A stretch of DNA of 64,000 bases from Endoryza sp044226045 (lineage in GTDB: Bacteria > Bacteroidota > Bacteroidia > Chitinophagales > Chitinophagaceae). The notes under the pieces are model-generated. The model worked only from the letters and a program-made list of their open reading frames with translations, had not been told where the DNA came from and did not search any database. The translations under genes and the position numbers were made by a program. Within the stretch, counting starts at the first letter, position 1. Every line of letters starts with the position of its first letter. The DNA is taken from the NCBI GenBank assembly GCA_044226045.1, contig JBGAHR010000020.1:8875-72874 (forward strand), in the 5' to 3' direction. Shown piece after piece: positions 23,729 through 32,771 of the stretch.

Positions 23729-24487
23729 ATGATGAAACAAAGCCTGTCTACCATTGATAGTGGTCAGTCTGCGGCAGATATCGTGCGTTCGGATTACCGG
23801 GCAGCTGATATTTTCAAGAGTTATGGAATTGAGTTTTGTTGCGGCGTAAAATGGCCATTGAAATTCGTTTGTGAAAACAAGGGAATCGAACTTCCACAGA
23901 TCATGAACGACCTGCACCTGGCTACCCGTGATATACGTATCTCACCTCTTCTTTCGTTCCACGAATGGCGCATCGATTTCCTGGTTGAGTACATCATCAA
24001 TGTTCACCATCGATACCTGGAAAGGGTATTCCCCATTGTGGAAGACCAGCTGGAAAGATTTATTGAGGAACATCTGCGCAAGTATCCCTCACTTGATGAA
24101 GTAAGATCGGAGTTTCGCACCTTGCGAAAGATGATGATCCCCCATCTTAAACAGGAAGAAGAAATCATATTCCCCTATGTGCAACAGATTGCACATGCTT
24201 ACGAAAGCAAAGAACCTTATGCGGGCCTGCTGGTGCGTACCCTTCGCAAACCGGTTGAAGACCTGATGCATCATGAACACGATGCACTGGAAGATATCCT
24301 GAGTCGTCTTCGCCGGTTGACTGATTCCTATACACCTCCTCCTGCGGCCTGCACCAGTCATATTGTTACTTTCAAATATCTGAAAGAACTGGATGATGAT
24401 CTGGTTCAGCATCTCTACCTTGAAACCAGTGTATTGTTCCCCCGGGCCATTGCCATGGAGAAGGAATTGCTGGCTCACAATGGCTGA
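23729..24487 (+). CDS. ric: Iron-sulfur cluster repair di-iron protein RIC (YtfE/ScdA)
   Basis: A 252-residue protein. The N-terminal ScdA domain (about 8-65) has the Gly-Ile-Glu-Phe-Cys-Cys-Gly-Gly-like motif with Cys37-Cys38. A hemerythrin-like domain (about 80-245) follows with His residues in Val-His-His-Arg-Tyr, Met-Ile-Pro-His-Leu-Lys-Gln-Glu-Glu, His-His-Glu-His-Asp and Gln-His-Leu-Tyr-Leu-Glu. RIC restores Fe-S clusters damaged by NO or peroxide. It is 53 bases downstream of the NsrR-like gene. Confidence 0.93.
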   Translation: MMKQSLSTIDSGQSAADIVRSDYRAADIFKSYGIEFCCGVKWPLKFVCENKGIELPQIMNDLHLATRDIRISPLLSFHEWRIDFLVEYIINVHHRYLERVFPIVEDQLERFIEEHLRKYPSLDEVRSEFRTLRKMMIPHLKQEEEIIFPYVQQIAHAYESKEPYAGLLVRTLRKPVEDLMHHEHDALEDILSRLRRLTDSYTPPPAACTSHIVTFKYLKELDDDLVQHLYLETSVLFPRAIAMEKELLAHNG

Positions 24488-24541
24488 TTGTTTCTGTATC
24501 TTGCCGGTTTATAACTAACTTGTTATTCAAACCGTTGCCTG

Positions 24542-26101
24542 ATGTCCAAAGTGAACGCCCGCCTGGTATTGTTCCTGATCATTCTGGTCATGGCTGTTTG
24601 TATGCTGCTGGCATTTGTATTCCACGCCTATGAGCTGGCTGTTTCGGGATTCCTCATAATAATTGTATTAACCGCTTTCGTTCCGGGATGGAAATCCACC
24701 CTGGCGGCTGGCCTGGTAGCGATGGTGGCCTTGACCGGCCTCGTTATTTATTTCAGGGAAAGCAACAGTGATATCCTCAAAGCATTATTGGGTCAGATCT
24801 ATTCACTGCTACTGATCATATTTACCGTTACCATCATTTTTTACCTGAAACGAATGCAGCAGGCCTTCGCCCACGAGAAGACACACATGACCTCGCTGTT
24901 TGAAAATGCCACGGAAGGGATCATTCTCACCGACAGAACAGGCAAGATAGTATTGGTCAACCCGGCAGCGATGAAAATGTTTGGTTACGACGAGAACGAA
25001 CTGACCGGACAGGCCATAGAAACGCTGATTCCGCAACGGTTCCATTCCAAACACCATGGCTTGAGAGAAGGATTTTACCATCATCCGGGAAACAGGAGCA
25101 TGGGCACGGGTCGCGATCTTTTTGCCCGCAGAAAAGATAATACGGAATTCCCCGTTGAAGTGAGTCTCAGCCATTACCGCCAGGGGAATGAGGTTTTTGT
25201 AATTGCATTTATCGTAGACATTACCACCCGAAAGGAAATTGAACAAAACCTCGTAAGGCAGAAACTGGAACTGGAAAACATCAGCCGGGATATAAGAAAA
25301 CTCAACGCGGAACTGGAAAGCAAAGTGGAAGAACGGACACAGATTCTTAAAGAGGCATTGCAGAAACTGGAACAGTCTCAGCTCGAATTGAGTGAATCTC
25401 TTGATAAAGAACGTCAGTTGAACGAGATCAAGAGCCGCTTTGTATCGATGGCTTCTCATGAGTTCAGAACACCTCTCAGTACGATTCTGTCTTCCGCAAC
25501 GCTCGTGTCGAAATACCCGTCAACCGAAGAGTTTGATAAAAGAGAGCGTCATATCCGCCGCATACGCGATTCCGTGAATCATATGAATGAATTGCTGGAA
25601 GATTTTCTTTCACTGGGAAAACTGGAAGAAGGAAAGGTGAGCATCACTATTTCGAAGTTTAACATCCGGAATTTTGTGGAAGAAGTGGTGGATGAGATGA
25701 AAGCGCATATGAAAGCCAGCCAGCACATGAATGTGCAGTGTGAAGGGGAGGAAGAATTTACTACCGATAAAAGAATGCTGAAGAATATCCTGCTGAACCT
25801 GCTGTCGAACGCGATCAAGTTTTCGGGTGAAGGCAAAACGGTGCATTTATCTGTGTCCAACCGACAGGATCAACTCAGGATCGAAGTGAAAGACGAAGGC
25901 GTGGGAATACCGGAAGAAGACCAGCAGTTTCTCTTTGATACCTTTTTCAGGGCCAAGAATGCAGTGAACATCGCAGGCACCGGCCTTGGTCTCCCTATAG
26001 TAAAAAGATATGTCCATCTTCTGCAGGGCGTCGTTGAACTGAACAGTGTACTCGAGCAGGGAACAACGGTGGTGGTGAGGTTGCCGAGGCTGGAAGGTTA
26101 G
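24542..26101 (+). CDS. PAS-domain sensor histidine kinase, FixL-like features
   Basis: A 519-residue kinase with about four N-terminal membrane helices (to residue 102), a PAS domain (about 113-235), a coiled coil (240-295), HisKA with His306 and a HATPase domain ending in Gly-Thr-Gly-Leu-Gly-Leu. In the PAS domain, His171 of Ser-Lys-His-His-Gly aligns by my reading with the haem ligand of FixL (Ser-Glu-His-Asp-Gly). Arg191, twenty residues on, aligns with the FixL distal Arg, within Gly-Arg-x-x-x-x-Arg-Arg-Lys-Asp. These residues also occur in PAS domains that bind no haem. It sits between RIC and the cbb3 genes, a context that suits oxygen or NO sensing. Confidence 0.85.
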   Translation: MSKVNARLVLFLIILVMAVCMLLAFVFHAYELAVSGFLIIIVLTAFVPGWKSTLAAGLVAMVALTGLVIYFRESNSDILKALLGQIYSLLLIIFTVTIIFYLKRMQQAFAHEKTHMTSLFENATEGIILTDRTGKIVLVNPAAMKMFGYDENELTGQAIETLIPQRFHSKHHGLREGFYHHPGNRSMGTGRDLFARRKDNTEFPVEVSLSHYRQGNEVFVIAFIVDITTRKEIEQNLVRQKLELENISRDIRKLNAELESKVEERTQILKEALQKLEQSQLELSESLDKERQLNEIKSRFVSMASHEFRTPLSTILSSATLVSKYPSTEEFDKRERHIRRIRDSVNHMNELLEDFLSLGKLEEGKVSITISKFNIRNFVEEVVDEMKAHMKASQHMNVQCEGEEEFTTDKRMLKNILLNLLSNAIKFSGEGKTVHLSVSNRQDQLRIEVKDEGVGIPEEDQQFLFDTFFRAKNAVNIAGTGLGLPIVKRYVHLLQGVVELNSVLEQGTTVVVRLPRLEG

Positions 26102-26276
26102 GGCGTTTATCGTTTATCGTTTCACGTTTCACGTTGGAATGTTCCGCCTTGTTATAAAATGGGCAATTGGCATTGATTTGGGAGATACTTTTACTTCATT
26201 TTGTATGTTCTCTCATAGACGAGTCTCTGCACGGCATGAACGTGAAACGATAAACGAGAAACGTGAAACAATAAAC
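26102..26276. repeat. Inverted array of CGTTTATCGTTTCACG-type words between convergent genes
   Basis: The left arm starts at the kinase stop (26103-26135, words CGTTTATCGTTTCACGTTTCACG). The right arm (26239-26276, words AACGTGAAACGATAAACG) ends against the stop codon of the next gene. The 100 bases between hold no recognisable gene. The left-arm word recurs at 40371. Confidence 0.75.
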
Positions 26277-26990
26277 TCAAGGATGACAATTCACCGCAGC
26301 CCCACTTCCCGGCAGGTATTGGGGGCTGATAAAAGGGATTCCGAGATTGAACCCGCGCATGATCAGCAATAAGCCGGTTGCCACTATAAATACAGGGACC
26401 AGTTTCCGGGCGATGCTTCTTCCTTTCCACCCAAACATTCTTCCCCCGAAAGCTACGAGTAGCATGGCGGGCATGGTACCGGCCCCGAATGCTGCCATAA
26501 AGGAAACGCTCAGCATCACCTTGGAAAAACTAAGGGAAGCCGCCGCCGCAAGGTAAACCATTCCGCAGGGGAGCAACCCGTTCGCCATTCCCAGTAACAG
26601 AAAACCAGCCAGCCCGCGTTGCGATTGCATGACCCTTATGATCAGGGATTGCACAAAGCGATACCAGTGCGACAAAAAAGGAATTTCAATATGTTTCTTC
26701 TGAAGGAAATAAAATAAAGCCATCAGGATGATCAGCGATCCTGCGACGATGGAAAAGGTCTGCTGATAGCCGCTCAGCCAGAAACTTCTTCCGGCCAGTC
26801 CCATGACGAGACCGAGAATGGAATAAGTCAATACACGGCCCACCTGGTATAAAAGAATGGCGCCAGCCCGGCCGGCTTTGCTCATATGCTGAACCGGCAA
26901 GGCAAGGCTCAACGGTCCGCACATACCAACACAATGCAGGCTGGATGTAATGCCCAATAAAAAACCTCCTATGATGGCAGCGGTCAGCAT
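26277..26990 (-). CDS. SafE/UreH-type membrane protein of the cbb3 locus
   Basis: A 237-residue protein with about six membrane helices. The N-terminal Ser-Leu-His-Cys-Val-Gly-Met-Cys-Gly motif (residues 17-25) is the conserved metal-binding-like signature of the sulfite exporter TauE/SafE-like (UreH) family found beside cbb3 oxidase genes. Such proteins are suspected to help copper or metal handling during oxidase assembly, but that is not proven. Its start codon abuts the end of the FixH gene. Confidence 0.85.
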   Translation of the reverse strand: MLTAAIIGGFLLGITSSLHCVGMCGPLSLALPVQHMSKAGRAGAILLYQVGRVLTYSILGLVMGLAGRSFWLSGYQQTFSIVAGSLIILMALFYFLQKKHIEIPFLSHWYRFVQSLIIRVMQSQRGLAGFLLLGMANGLLPCGMVYLAAAASLSFSKVMLSVSFMAAFGAGTMPAMLLVAFGGRMFGWKGRSIARKLVPVFIVATGLLLIMRGFNLGIPFISPQYLPGSGAAVNCHP

Positions 26991-27427
26991 TATTTTACTG
27001 TAAGCTTTCTTTCTGAATGGTAGTTCAATCCCTGCTCGGTCCAGTCAATTTTTACTGTATAGGTACCGGAAGGAATACCGTTTTCCGGGAAAAACTGCAT
27101 GCCTGATTCGTCGGGTTTTAATTCGAAGTGGCGGTCTTTCTTTTCATCATACGCGCAGTAAAACCAGATCTTGCCGGTTACGCTGCGTTTCTTCATGGCT
27201 TCCGGCATCTGCAGGGTAACAATGCCTCCTTCTTCGTTTAAAGAAACAAGGCTTCCCAGTTGATTGGCTCTTTCTGTGCCGTCGATCACCTGTTGATACT
27301 TGAGCTCATTTTTATAATAGTCTTTTTCCACCAGTTCAAAATTGGTATGCATGGCTTTGTACACCAGGAAACTCATGAGACCGGCGAAGACCACAAAAGT
27401 GACAAGTAATTTATTTCCCCAGTTCAT
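26990..27427 (-). CDS. ccoH: FixH/CcoH, cbb3 oxidase assembly protein
   Basis: A 145-residue protein with one N-terminal membrane helix (about 7-25) followed by a motif typical of FixH (Val-Glu-Lys-Asp-Tyr-Tyr-Lys-Asn-Glu-Leu) and a periplasmic Ig-like beta domain. FixH/CcoH is needed for stable assembly of cbb3 oxidase. It lies 27 bases after ccoG and overlaps the SafE-like gene by one base. Confidence 0.88.
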   Translation of the reverse strand: MNWGNKLLVTFVVFAGLMSFLVYKAMHTNFELVEKDYYKNELKYQQVIDGTERANQLGSLVSLNEEGGIVTLQMPEAMKKRSVTGKIWFYCAYDEKKDRHFELKPDESGMQFFPENGIPSGTYTVKIDWTEQGLNYHSERKLTVK

Positions 27428-27454
27428 ATAAAATCATTTATTGGTTATTGTTGT

Positions 27455-28888
27455 TTATTTGGCGAAGGGTCCCAGGAAGTTTGTTTTCAGTTTCATGATT
27501 TCCTTATCGCCTTCTTTCACGGAAACTACTAAACGCATTTTCCGCTGGGTTACATAGGATCGGGGCAGGATAATGAAGAAGGATGCTTTCTGTTGTCCTT
27601 CTTTCTGCACCAGGATATCCTTGTTGTCTGCTTCCACAATTCTGCCGGGAGCACCATCCAGGCTTAGTGTGAGCGGGATATCCCTCAGCGTTTTGTTGAA
27701 TACTTTAATGGTAAAGAGATTCGACAGGCTATCCGTACCTCTTTCCTGGTACAACATGCCGGCAGCTCTTTCAATATTTCCGCCTACATCGGCGCGGGTA
27801 GCCAGCAAGGTGGTCAGTAAACCTGCAAGGATCACCAGCAGAATGGTATAGAATTTCATTCTTCCGGTATAGCGCTGTTTTTGGTTCTGAGAGATGTTAT
27901 TTTCAGAAGCGTACCGAATCAGCCCCCGGTCTTTGCCAACGGCGTCCATCATAGCGTTGCAGGCGTCGATACAGGCCGTACAGCCCACACATTCCATCTG
28001 GGTTCCGTTGCGGATATCGATGCCGGTTGGACAAACTTTCACACACTGGAAGCAATCGATACAGTCGCCGGTATTGGAAGTTTCGCCGGGTTTGGGTTTG
28101 CGGTATTTTACACGAGGTTCTCCTCTTTTATAATCGTATGCAACAATCATGGAGTTGCGATCGAGCAATACGCTCTGCAATCTGCCGTAAGGACAGACCA
28201 CGGTACAGGCCTGTTCGCGGAAGTAAGCATATACGCCATAAAATACAGCGGAGAACACCAGGATGGAGACGAAACCAATGAAGTGTTTGGTCAATGGCTC
28301 AGTGATGATCTTCTCCAGTTCATCCATTCCGATGATATACGACAAAAAGAAATTGGCAATGATGAAGGAGAACAAATAGAAAACCAGGTGCTTCGTTAGT
28401 TTTTTACGGATTTTAGTTGCATTCCATTCACTTTTTTGCAACAGCTTCTGCTCCGCCGCATCCCCTTCGATCCAGTATTCAATTTTGCGGAACAGCATTT
28501 CCATGAAGATGGTTTGCGGACAAACCCAGCCACAGAATAATCTTCCAAAGGCGGCAGTGAACAGTACGATGAAAACAATAAAAGTTACCATCGTTAGGCC
28601 GAAGATGAAGAAATCCTGCGGCCAGAAGATCTTGCCGAAAATAATAAACTTCGCTTCAAGAATGTTGAACAGGAACAGGGGTCTTCCATTCACTTTAATG
28701 AAGGGAAGCGTGAAGAAAAGAGCAAAGAAGAAATAGCTGACAACGGAACGAATATTATAGAATCTGCCTTTTGGCTTTTGAGCGAAAACCCAGATTCTCT
28801 TTCCTTTCTTATCTACAGTGGCCAGTTTGTCTCTGAAACTGGGAGCTCCGGGTCTTAATTCTGTGTCTTTGTTAGCTACTTCACTCAT
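27455..28888 (-). CDS. ccoG: CcoG, cbb3 oxidase accessory ferredoxin-type protein
   Basis: A 477-residue membrane protein with helices near residues 45-62, 85-110, 160-180, 200-222 and 340-360. Two 4Fe-4S ligand clusters, Cys-Ile-Asp-Cys-Phe-Gln-Cys-Val-Lys-Val-Cys-Pro and Cys-Val-Gly-Cys-Thr-Ala-Cys-Ile-Asp-Ala-Cys, lie around residues 260-310. CcoG is a cupric reductase needed for copper delivery to cbb3 oxidase. The C-terminal Ig-like domain is typical. It follows ccoP. Confidence 0.92.
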   Translation of the reverse strand: MSEVANKDTELRPGAPSFRDKLATVDKKGKRIWVFAQKPKGRFYNIRSVVSYFFFALFFTLPFIKVNGRPLFLFNILEAKFIIFGKIFWPQDFFIFGLTMVTFIVFIVLFTAAFGRLFCGWVCPQTIFMEMLFRKIEYWIEGDAAEQKLLQKSEWNATKIRKKLTKHLVFYLFSFIIANFFLSYIIGMDELEKIITEPLTKHFIGFVSILVFSAVFYGVYAYFREQACTVVCPYGRLQSVLLDRNSMIVAYDYKRGEPRVKYRKPKPGETSNTGDCIDCFQCVKVCPTGIDIRNGTQMECVGCTACIDACNAMMDAVGKDRGLIRYASENNISQNQKQRYTGRMKFYTILLVILAGLLTTLLATRADVGGNIERAAGMLYQERGTDSLSNLFTIKVFNKTLRDIPLTLSLDGAPGRIVEADNKDILVQKEGQQKASFFIILPRSYVTQRKMRLVVSVKEGDKEIMKLKTNFLGPFAK

Positions 28889-28928
28889 TGCTCTTTCTTT
28901 TATGGGTCAGGTAATTGGGGCAACAGGG

Positions 28929-30077
28929 TTATTTCTTGATTTGTGCACTGTCTGTCTTGGTCGCGGTGCTGTCTGCTGCGGGTGCACCTTGTGGTTGTAC
29001 CAGGGTTCCCTGTGGGCCTTTGGCACCGGGTGGATTGGTTCCGTGCAGGGAAGCGACATAGGCTACCAGTTGTGCGATCTGCTTGTTGGAATAACTGTTT
29101 TGCCATTGGGGCATAGCGTTTATGCCGTATTTAATGGTTTTAAAAACACTCTTTACATCGGCGCCATGTAACCAGTAATCATCAGTGAGGTTTGGGCCTA
29201 CATCACCACCACCGGTTGGTTTGTGACAGGCAGCACAAGTGGCTACGAACATAGTCTTACCCGCTGCCAGATCTGCCGGATCTGTCAGGAGCGTAACGGT
29301 GTTCTCGTCTACTGATTCTCCTTTTTGTTTCAGGTATTCTTTGATTTTCACTTCAGCCTGGGCAACAGAGGTTTCGTATTCTTCCCTGCTGGATGGTCCT
29401 GTATGGGATACATGAAAACGCCAGAGGTAGATACCGGCAAAAATGATCGTGATGTAGAATCCATAGAGCCACCAGGGTGGAAGACGGTTATCGAGTTCGC
29501 GAATGCCATCATAATCATGACCAAGGTCAATATCTGCTTCCTGTTCGATGGATTTGAATTTGTTGAATTTTTCCCACCAGGTAAGCACTTTGCGGCCTCC
29601 GGTTACGGGGGCTCCTGCAAATTTTGCCTTCTCGTTTTTCACCAGGAACCGAATGTTGACCAGCAGGGCCAGTATCACAAAAAGCTCGAGAAACAATACA
29701 GATGACATCGTATAAAAGAGTGTCTTGCTCATTCCTCCGATGCTGTTGCTGACAGCGGCCTGTGCAGGGGAGGAAGCCGTATTATCCTGTGCGAATACGC
29801 CACCAGCCAGTAACAAAAGGGCAATCGTCATTACGACTGGTTTACTGATGGCACTTTCTTTTTGTTTTTCTTCAGATCTTTTGAAGTCGGCAGTACCTGC
29901 CAGCACATTTGCCAGCAATCCGATGATGATCAACAGGAGGGCCATCAGGATGATCATAATAACGGCCAACGGGTTTGACAGAAGCGAGGATCCGCTGTTG
30001 TCTGCAGCCCATCCTGGCTGTGCAATGCCAAGAAAGAAGAGCGTAGCGGCGGATGTTATCATTATTTTCCTTCGCAT
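28929..30077 (-). CDS. ccoP: CcoP, cytochrome c subunit of cbb3 oxidase, monohaem form
   Basis: A 382-residue protein with an N-terminal hydrophobic leader, further membrane segments (about 35-60, 82-96, 122-145), the CcoP N-terminal domain with Trp-Trp-Leu-Tyr-Gly-Phe-Tyr (about 202-220), and one cytochrome c domain with Cys281-Ala-Ala-Cys-His285 and a Met in Ala-Met-Pro-Gln-Trp. Proteobacterial CcoP is dihaem, and this one has a single CxxCH. The region before the CcoP domain is longer than usual. The tail is Pro/Ala/Thr-rich. Confidence 0.9.
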   Translation of the reverse strand: MRRKIMITSAATLFFLGIAQPGWAADNSGSSLLSNPLAVIMIILMALLLIIIGLLANVLAGTADFKRSEEKQKESAISKPVVMTIALLLLAGGVFAQDNTASSPAQAAVSNSIGGMSKTLFYTMSSVLFLELFVILALLVNIRFLVKNEKAKFAGAPVTGGRKVLTWWEKFNKFKSIEQEADIDLGHDYDGIRELDNRLPPWWLYGFYITIIFAGIYLWRFHVSHTGPSSREEYETSVAQAEVKIKEYLKQKGESVDENTVTLLTDPADLAAGKTMFVATCAACHKPTGGGDVGPNLTDDYWLHGADVKSVFKTIKYGINAMPQWQNSYSNKQIAQLVAYVASLHGTNPPGAKGPQGTLVQPQGAPAADSTATKTDSAQIKK

Positions 30078-30128
30078 GTTGAATATTTTTTGGGTGTTAA
30101 TCTTTTCGTTTTAGAATGCAGAACCATG

Positions 30129-30290
30129 TCAGTTTTCAAGCGGAATGTTGCTGATCTCTTTCATTTCTTTCTTGTCGGATCTCGCTACATAAATCAACAT
30201 ACCGGTAAAGAAGCCGACGAAGATGACCAGGGAAAGAAGACCGTAGATATCCACTCCGGCGATCTTTTCTATATAGTTAATGAATTTCAT
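30129..30290 (-). CDS. ccoQ: CcoQ/FixQ-like small cbb3 subunit
   Basis: A 53-residue protein, found by reading the gap between ccoP and ccoNO on the minus strand. It starts Met-Lys-Phe-Ile-Asn-Tyr-Ile-Glu-Lys-Ile, has one membrane helix (about 16-37) ending in Tyr-Val-Ala-Arg-Ser-Asp-Lys-Lys-Glu, and a short acidic tail. Size, topology and position match CcoQ. The start lies 11 bases after the ccoNO stop. Confidence 0.82.
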   Translation of the reverse strand: MKFINYIEKIAGVDIYGLLSLVIFVGFFTGMLIYVARSDKKEMKEISNIPLEN

Positions 30291-30301
30291 GTTCGCACTT
30301 T

Positions 30302-32431
30302 TTATTTGCTGGCAACAACAGAAGCCGGCTGTGATTTAATATCCCTTCCGATTCTTTGCAGGTAAGCGATCAGGGCAATGATCTCTTTATTGGAGGGGGT
30401 TTCCACTTTATCTTTTTTCAGGTTGGCAGCAATGGAATCAGCCTGGTGAGTCAGGTCTCTGTTGGCCACCTGGTCATATCCTTCCGGATACGGTACACCG
30501 AGCTTCTGCATGGCGCGAATCTTGGCAGGCGTAGAGGCGGTGTCAAGGTTATTGTCGAGCAGCCAAACATACTGAGGCATGATAGATCCGGGAGACATGG
30601 AGCGGGGATCATACATGTGGTTGTAATGCCAGCTGTCGGGATATTTTCCACCTACTCGCGCAAGGTCGGGTCCTGTTCGCTTGCTGCCCCACTGGAAGGG
30701 GTGATCGTAAACAAACTCACCCGCTTTTGAGTATTCACCGTAGCGTGCCACTTCATCACGGAAGGGACGTACCATTTGTGAGTGACAGGTATAACAACCT
30801 TCTCTTACATAGATATCTCTTCCCTGCAATTCAAGCGGTGTATAAGGTTTCACACTGGCAATGGTGGGAATATTACTTTTTACGAGGAAGGTGGGGATCA
30901 TTTCGATAGCACCACCAATGGCTACCAGGATGAGGCTCAATACAAGCATGGTAACCGGCCTTCTTTCGATCAGGCGATGCCAGTATTCTTTGTGCTTGGC
31001 CACTTCTTTTGTGAGCGCAGGAGCTTCCGCAGCTTCATCGGCAATGAAAGAACCCTTGGCTACTGTTTTGACGAGGTTGTACACCATTAATATGGCACCA
31101 ACCAGGTACAGGGCGCCACCAATGCTGCGGGTAATATACATTGGTTTGATGCTGTTAACAGTGTCCATAAACTGGAACTTCAACTGTCCTTCCGGAGTAA
31201 AGGCTTTCCACATGATGCTCTGTTCGAAGCCTGCCCAGTACATGGGAACAGCATACAGGATGATACCAATGGTTCCCAGCCAAAAATGGTTGGTGGCCAG
31301 TTTTTTCGAATACAATTCGGTGCCCCACATTTTGGGAACCATATAGTAAAGGATGGCAAAGGCGAGGAAACCATTCCAGCCTAATCCTCCGATGTGAACG
31401 TGTGCGATAGTCCAGTCGCTGAAGTGTGAGATGGCATTTACGCTTTTCAGACTCAGCATCGGTCCTTCAAAAGTGGACATACCATAACAGGTAATGGCCA
31501 CTACCATGAATTTTAAAACGGGATCTTCTCTTACTTTATCCCAGGCGCCTCTGAGGGTGAACAGACCATTCAGCATACCACCCCAGCTTGGAGCGATCAG
31601 CATAACGGAGAATACAACACCGAGCGATTGAGCCCAGTCGGGGAGGGCGGTATATAACAGGTGGTGAGGACCAGCCCAGATGTAAATAAATATCAGTGCC
31701 CAGAAGTGAATGATGGAAAGACGGTAAGAATATACCGGTCTGTTGGCTGCTTTCGGCAGAAAGTAATACATCAAACCCAGCACCGGTGTGGTCAGGAAGA
31801 AGGCCACCGCATTGTGACCATACCACCACTGCACCAGCGCATCCTGCACACCTGCGTACCAGCTATAGCTTTTCAGGAAGCTAACCGGAATTTCAAAGGA
31901 ATTAACGATGTGAAGAAGAGCAACGGTAACCCAGGTAGCGATATAGAACCAGATCGCTACATACAGGTGTCTTTCTCTTCTTTTGAGGATGGTTCCAAAC
32001 ATATTGATACCAAACACCACCCAAACCAGGGTAATGGCGATATCAATAGGCCATTCCAGCTCTGCATATTCTTTACCAGTGGTGATACCAAGTAAAAGAG
32101 TGATGGCAGCTGCGGCGATGATCGCCTGCCAGCCCCAGAAATGCAGCCAGCTCAGTTTATCACTAAACATCCTGGCCTTGCAAAGGCGCTGCAGTGAATA
32201 ATAAATACCGGCGAACGAGGCATTACCCACAAAGGCAAAAATGATCGCGTTCGTGTGAAGCGGTCTCAATCGGCCAAAGGTGGTAGGAGCGAAGCCTAAA
32301 CTGATGTCTGGATAATAGATCTGAATAGCTGCCCATAAGCCGGCCAGCATACCCACAATGCCAAAAACAACGGTTGCAATACCGAATGCTTTGACGATCT
32401 TGTTATCATAGTAAAATCTTTCTACTTGCAT
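30302..32431 (-). CDS. ccoNO: CcoN-CcoO fusion, catalytic and cytochrome c subunits of cbb3 oxidase
   Basis: A 709-residue fusion. CcoN (1 to about 465) has twelve or so membrane helices, the haem ligand His59, CuB ligands His206 and His256-257 (Gly-Pro-His-His), and His344/His346 in Ala-His-Val-His-Ile-Gly. CcoO (about 485-709) has one membrane anchor and a single haem c site Cys546-Tyr-Thr-Cys-His550. Fused ccoNO is typical of Bacteroidota. The enzyme is the high-affinity terminal oxidase for low oxygen. It is 20 bases downstream of ccoS. Confidence 0.95.
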   Translation of the reverse strand: MQVERFYYDNKIVKAFGIATVVFGIVGMLAGLWAAIQIYYPDISLGFAPTTFGRLRPLHTNAIIFAFVGNASFAGIYYSLQRLCKARMFSDKLSWLHFWGWQAIIAAAAITLLLGITTGKEYAELEWPIDIAITLVWVVFGINMFGTILKRRERHLYVAIWFYIATWVTVALLHIVNSFEIPVSFLKSYSWYAGVQDALVQWWYGHNAVAFFLTTPVLGLMYYFLPKAANRPVYSYRLSIIHFWALIFIYIWAGPHHLLYTALPDWAQSLGVVFSVMLIAPSWGGMLNGLFTLRGAWDKVREDPVLKFMVVAITCYGMSTFEGPMLSLKSVNAISHFSDWTIAHVHIGGLGWNGFLAFAILYYMVPKMWGTELYSKKLATNHFWLGTIGIILYAVPMYWAGFEQSIMWKAFTPEGQLKFQFMDTVNSIKPMYITRSIGGALYLVGAILMVYNLVKTVAKGSFIADEAAEAPALTKEVAKHKEYWHRLIERRPVTMLVLSLILVAIGGAIEMIPTFLVKSNIPTIASVKPYTPLELQGRDIYVREGCYTCHSQMVRPFRDEVARYGEYSKAGEFVYDHPFQWGSKRTGPDLARVGGKYPDSWHYNHMYDPRSMSPGSIMPQYVWLLDNNLDTASTPAKIRAMQKLGVPYPEGYDQVANRDLTHQADSIAANLKKDKVETPSNKEIIALIAYLQRIGRDIKSQPASVVASK

Positions 32432-32451
32432 AACCTGGAATGTTTAAGGAA

Positions 32452-32613
32452 TTATTGTTTTTTTATTGTGGAGGGTTTGTCTTCAAACAGCATTCGGGAG
32501 GCTGGTGACTGAAAGTCTTCGAACTGGCCTTTTTTTACTCCCCATAGAAAAGCAGCAAGGAAGAGAGCTGCGATGGAGATACTTGCAATGGCCAGGATGA
32601 TGATTACACTCAT
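32452..32613 (-). CDS. ccoS: CcoS, cbb3 oxidase maturation protein
   Basis: A 53-residue protein read on the minus strand. It starts Met-Ser-Val-Ile-Ile-Ile-Leu-Ala-Ile-Ala, has one membrane helix, then Trp-Gly-Val-Lys-Lys-Gly-Gln-Phe-Glu-Asp, the CcoS signature. CcoS is needed for cofactor insertion into the oxidase. It is the first gene of the ccoS-ccoNO-ccoQ-ccoP-ccoG-ccoH-safE-like unit. A CRP/FNR-type box lies 72 bases upstream. Confidence 0.88.
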   Translation of the reverse strand: MSVIIILAIASISIAALFLAAFLWGVKKGQFEDFQSPASRMLFEDKPSTIKKQ

Positions 32614-32684
32614 AATTCGTTTTTATCGACGTAAAAGTATAGTCGCAGTGACCGGGGACAGATAAGTTGTATCAACGGCTAAAA

Positions 32685-32696
32685 TGATTTTTGTCA
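32685..32696. promoter_or_regulatory. CRP/FNR-type box TGATTTTTGTCA before the cbb3 operon
   Basis: ATGATTTTTGTCA here and ATGATTTTTCTCA at 35300-35312 differ at one base in 13. It lies 72 bases upstream of ccoS and is the best candidate operator for oxygen control of the oxidase operon. Confidence 0.6.
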
Positions 32697-32771
32697 GGTG
32701 GTTGGATGCGCATAAAACACTGTTGATTAAATAGTCCGGCTTTGTAGTATTCCAACTACCCGCGATTCAAT

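Noticed and set aside
32660..32680. A second FNR box around GTTGTATCAAC
   Set aside because: The half sites are not symmetric around a proper spacer, and the clear TGA-N6-TCA box lies next to it at 32685.
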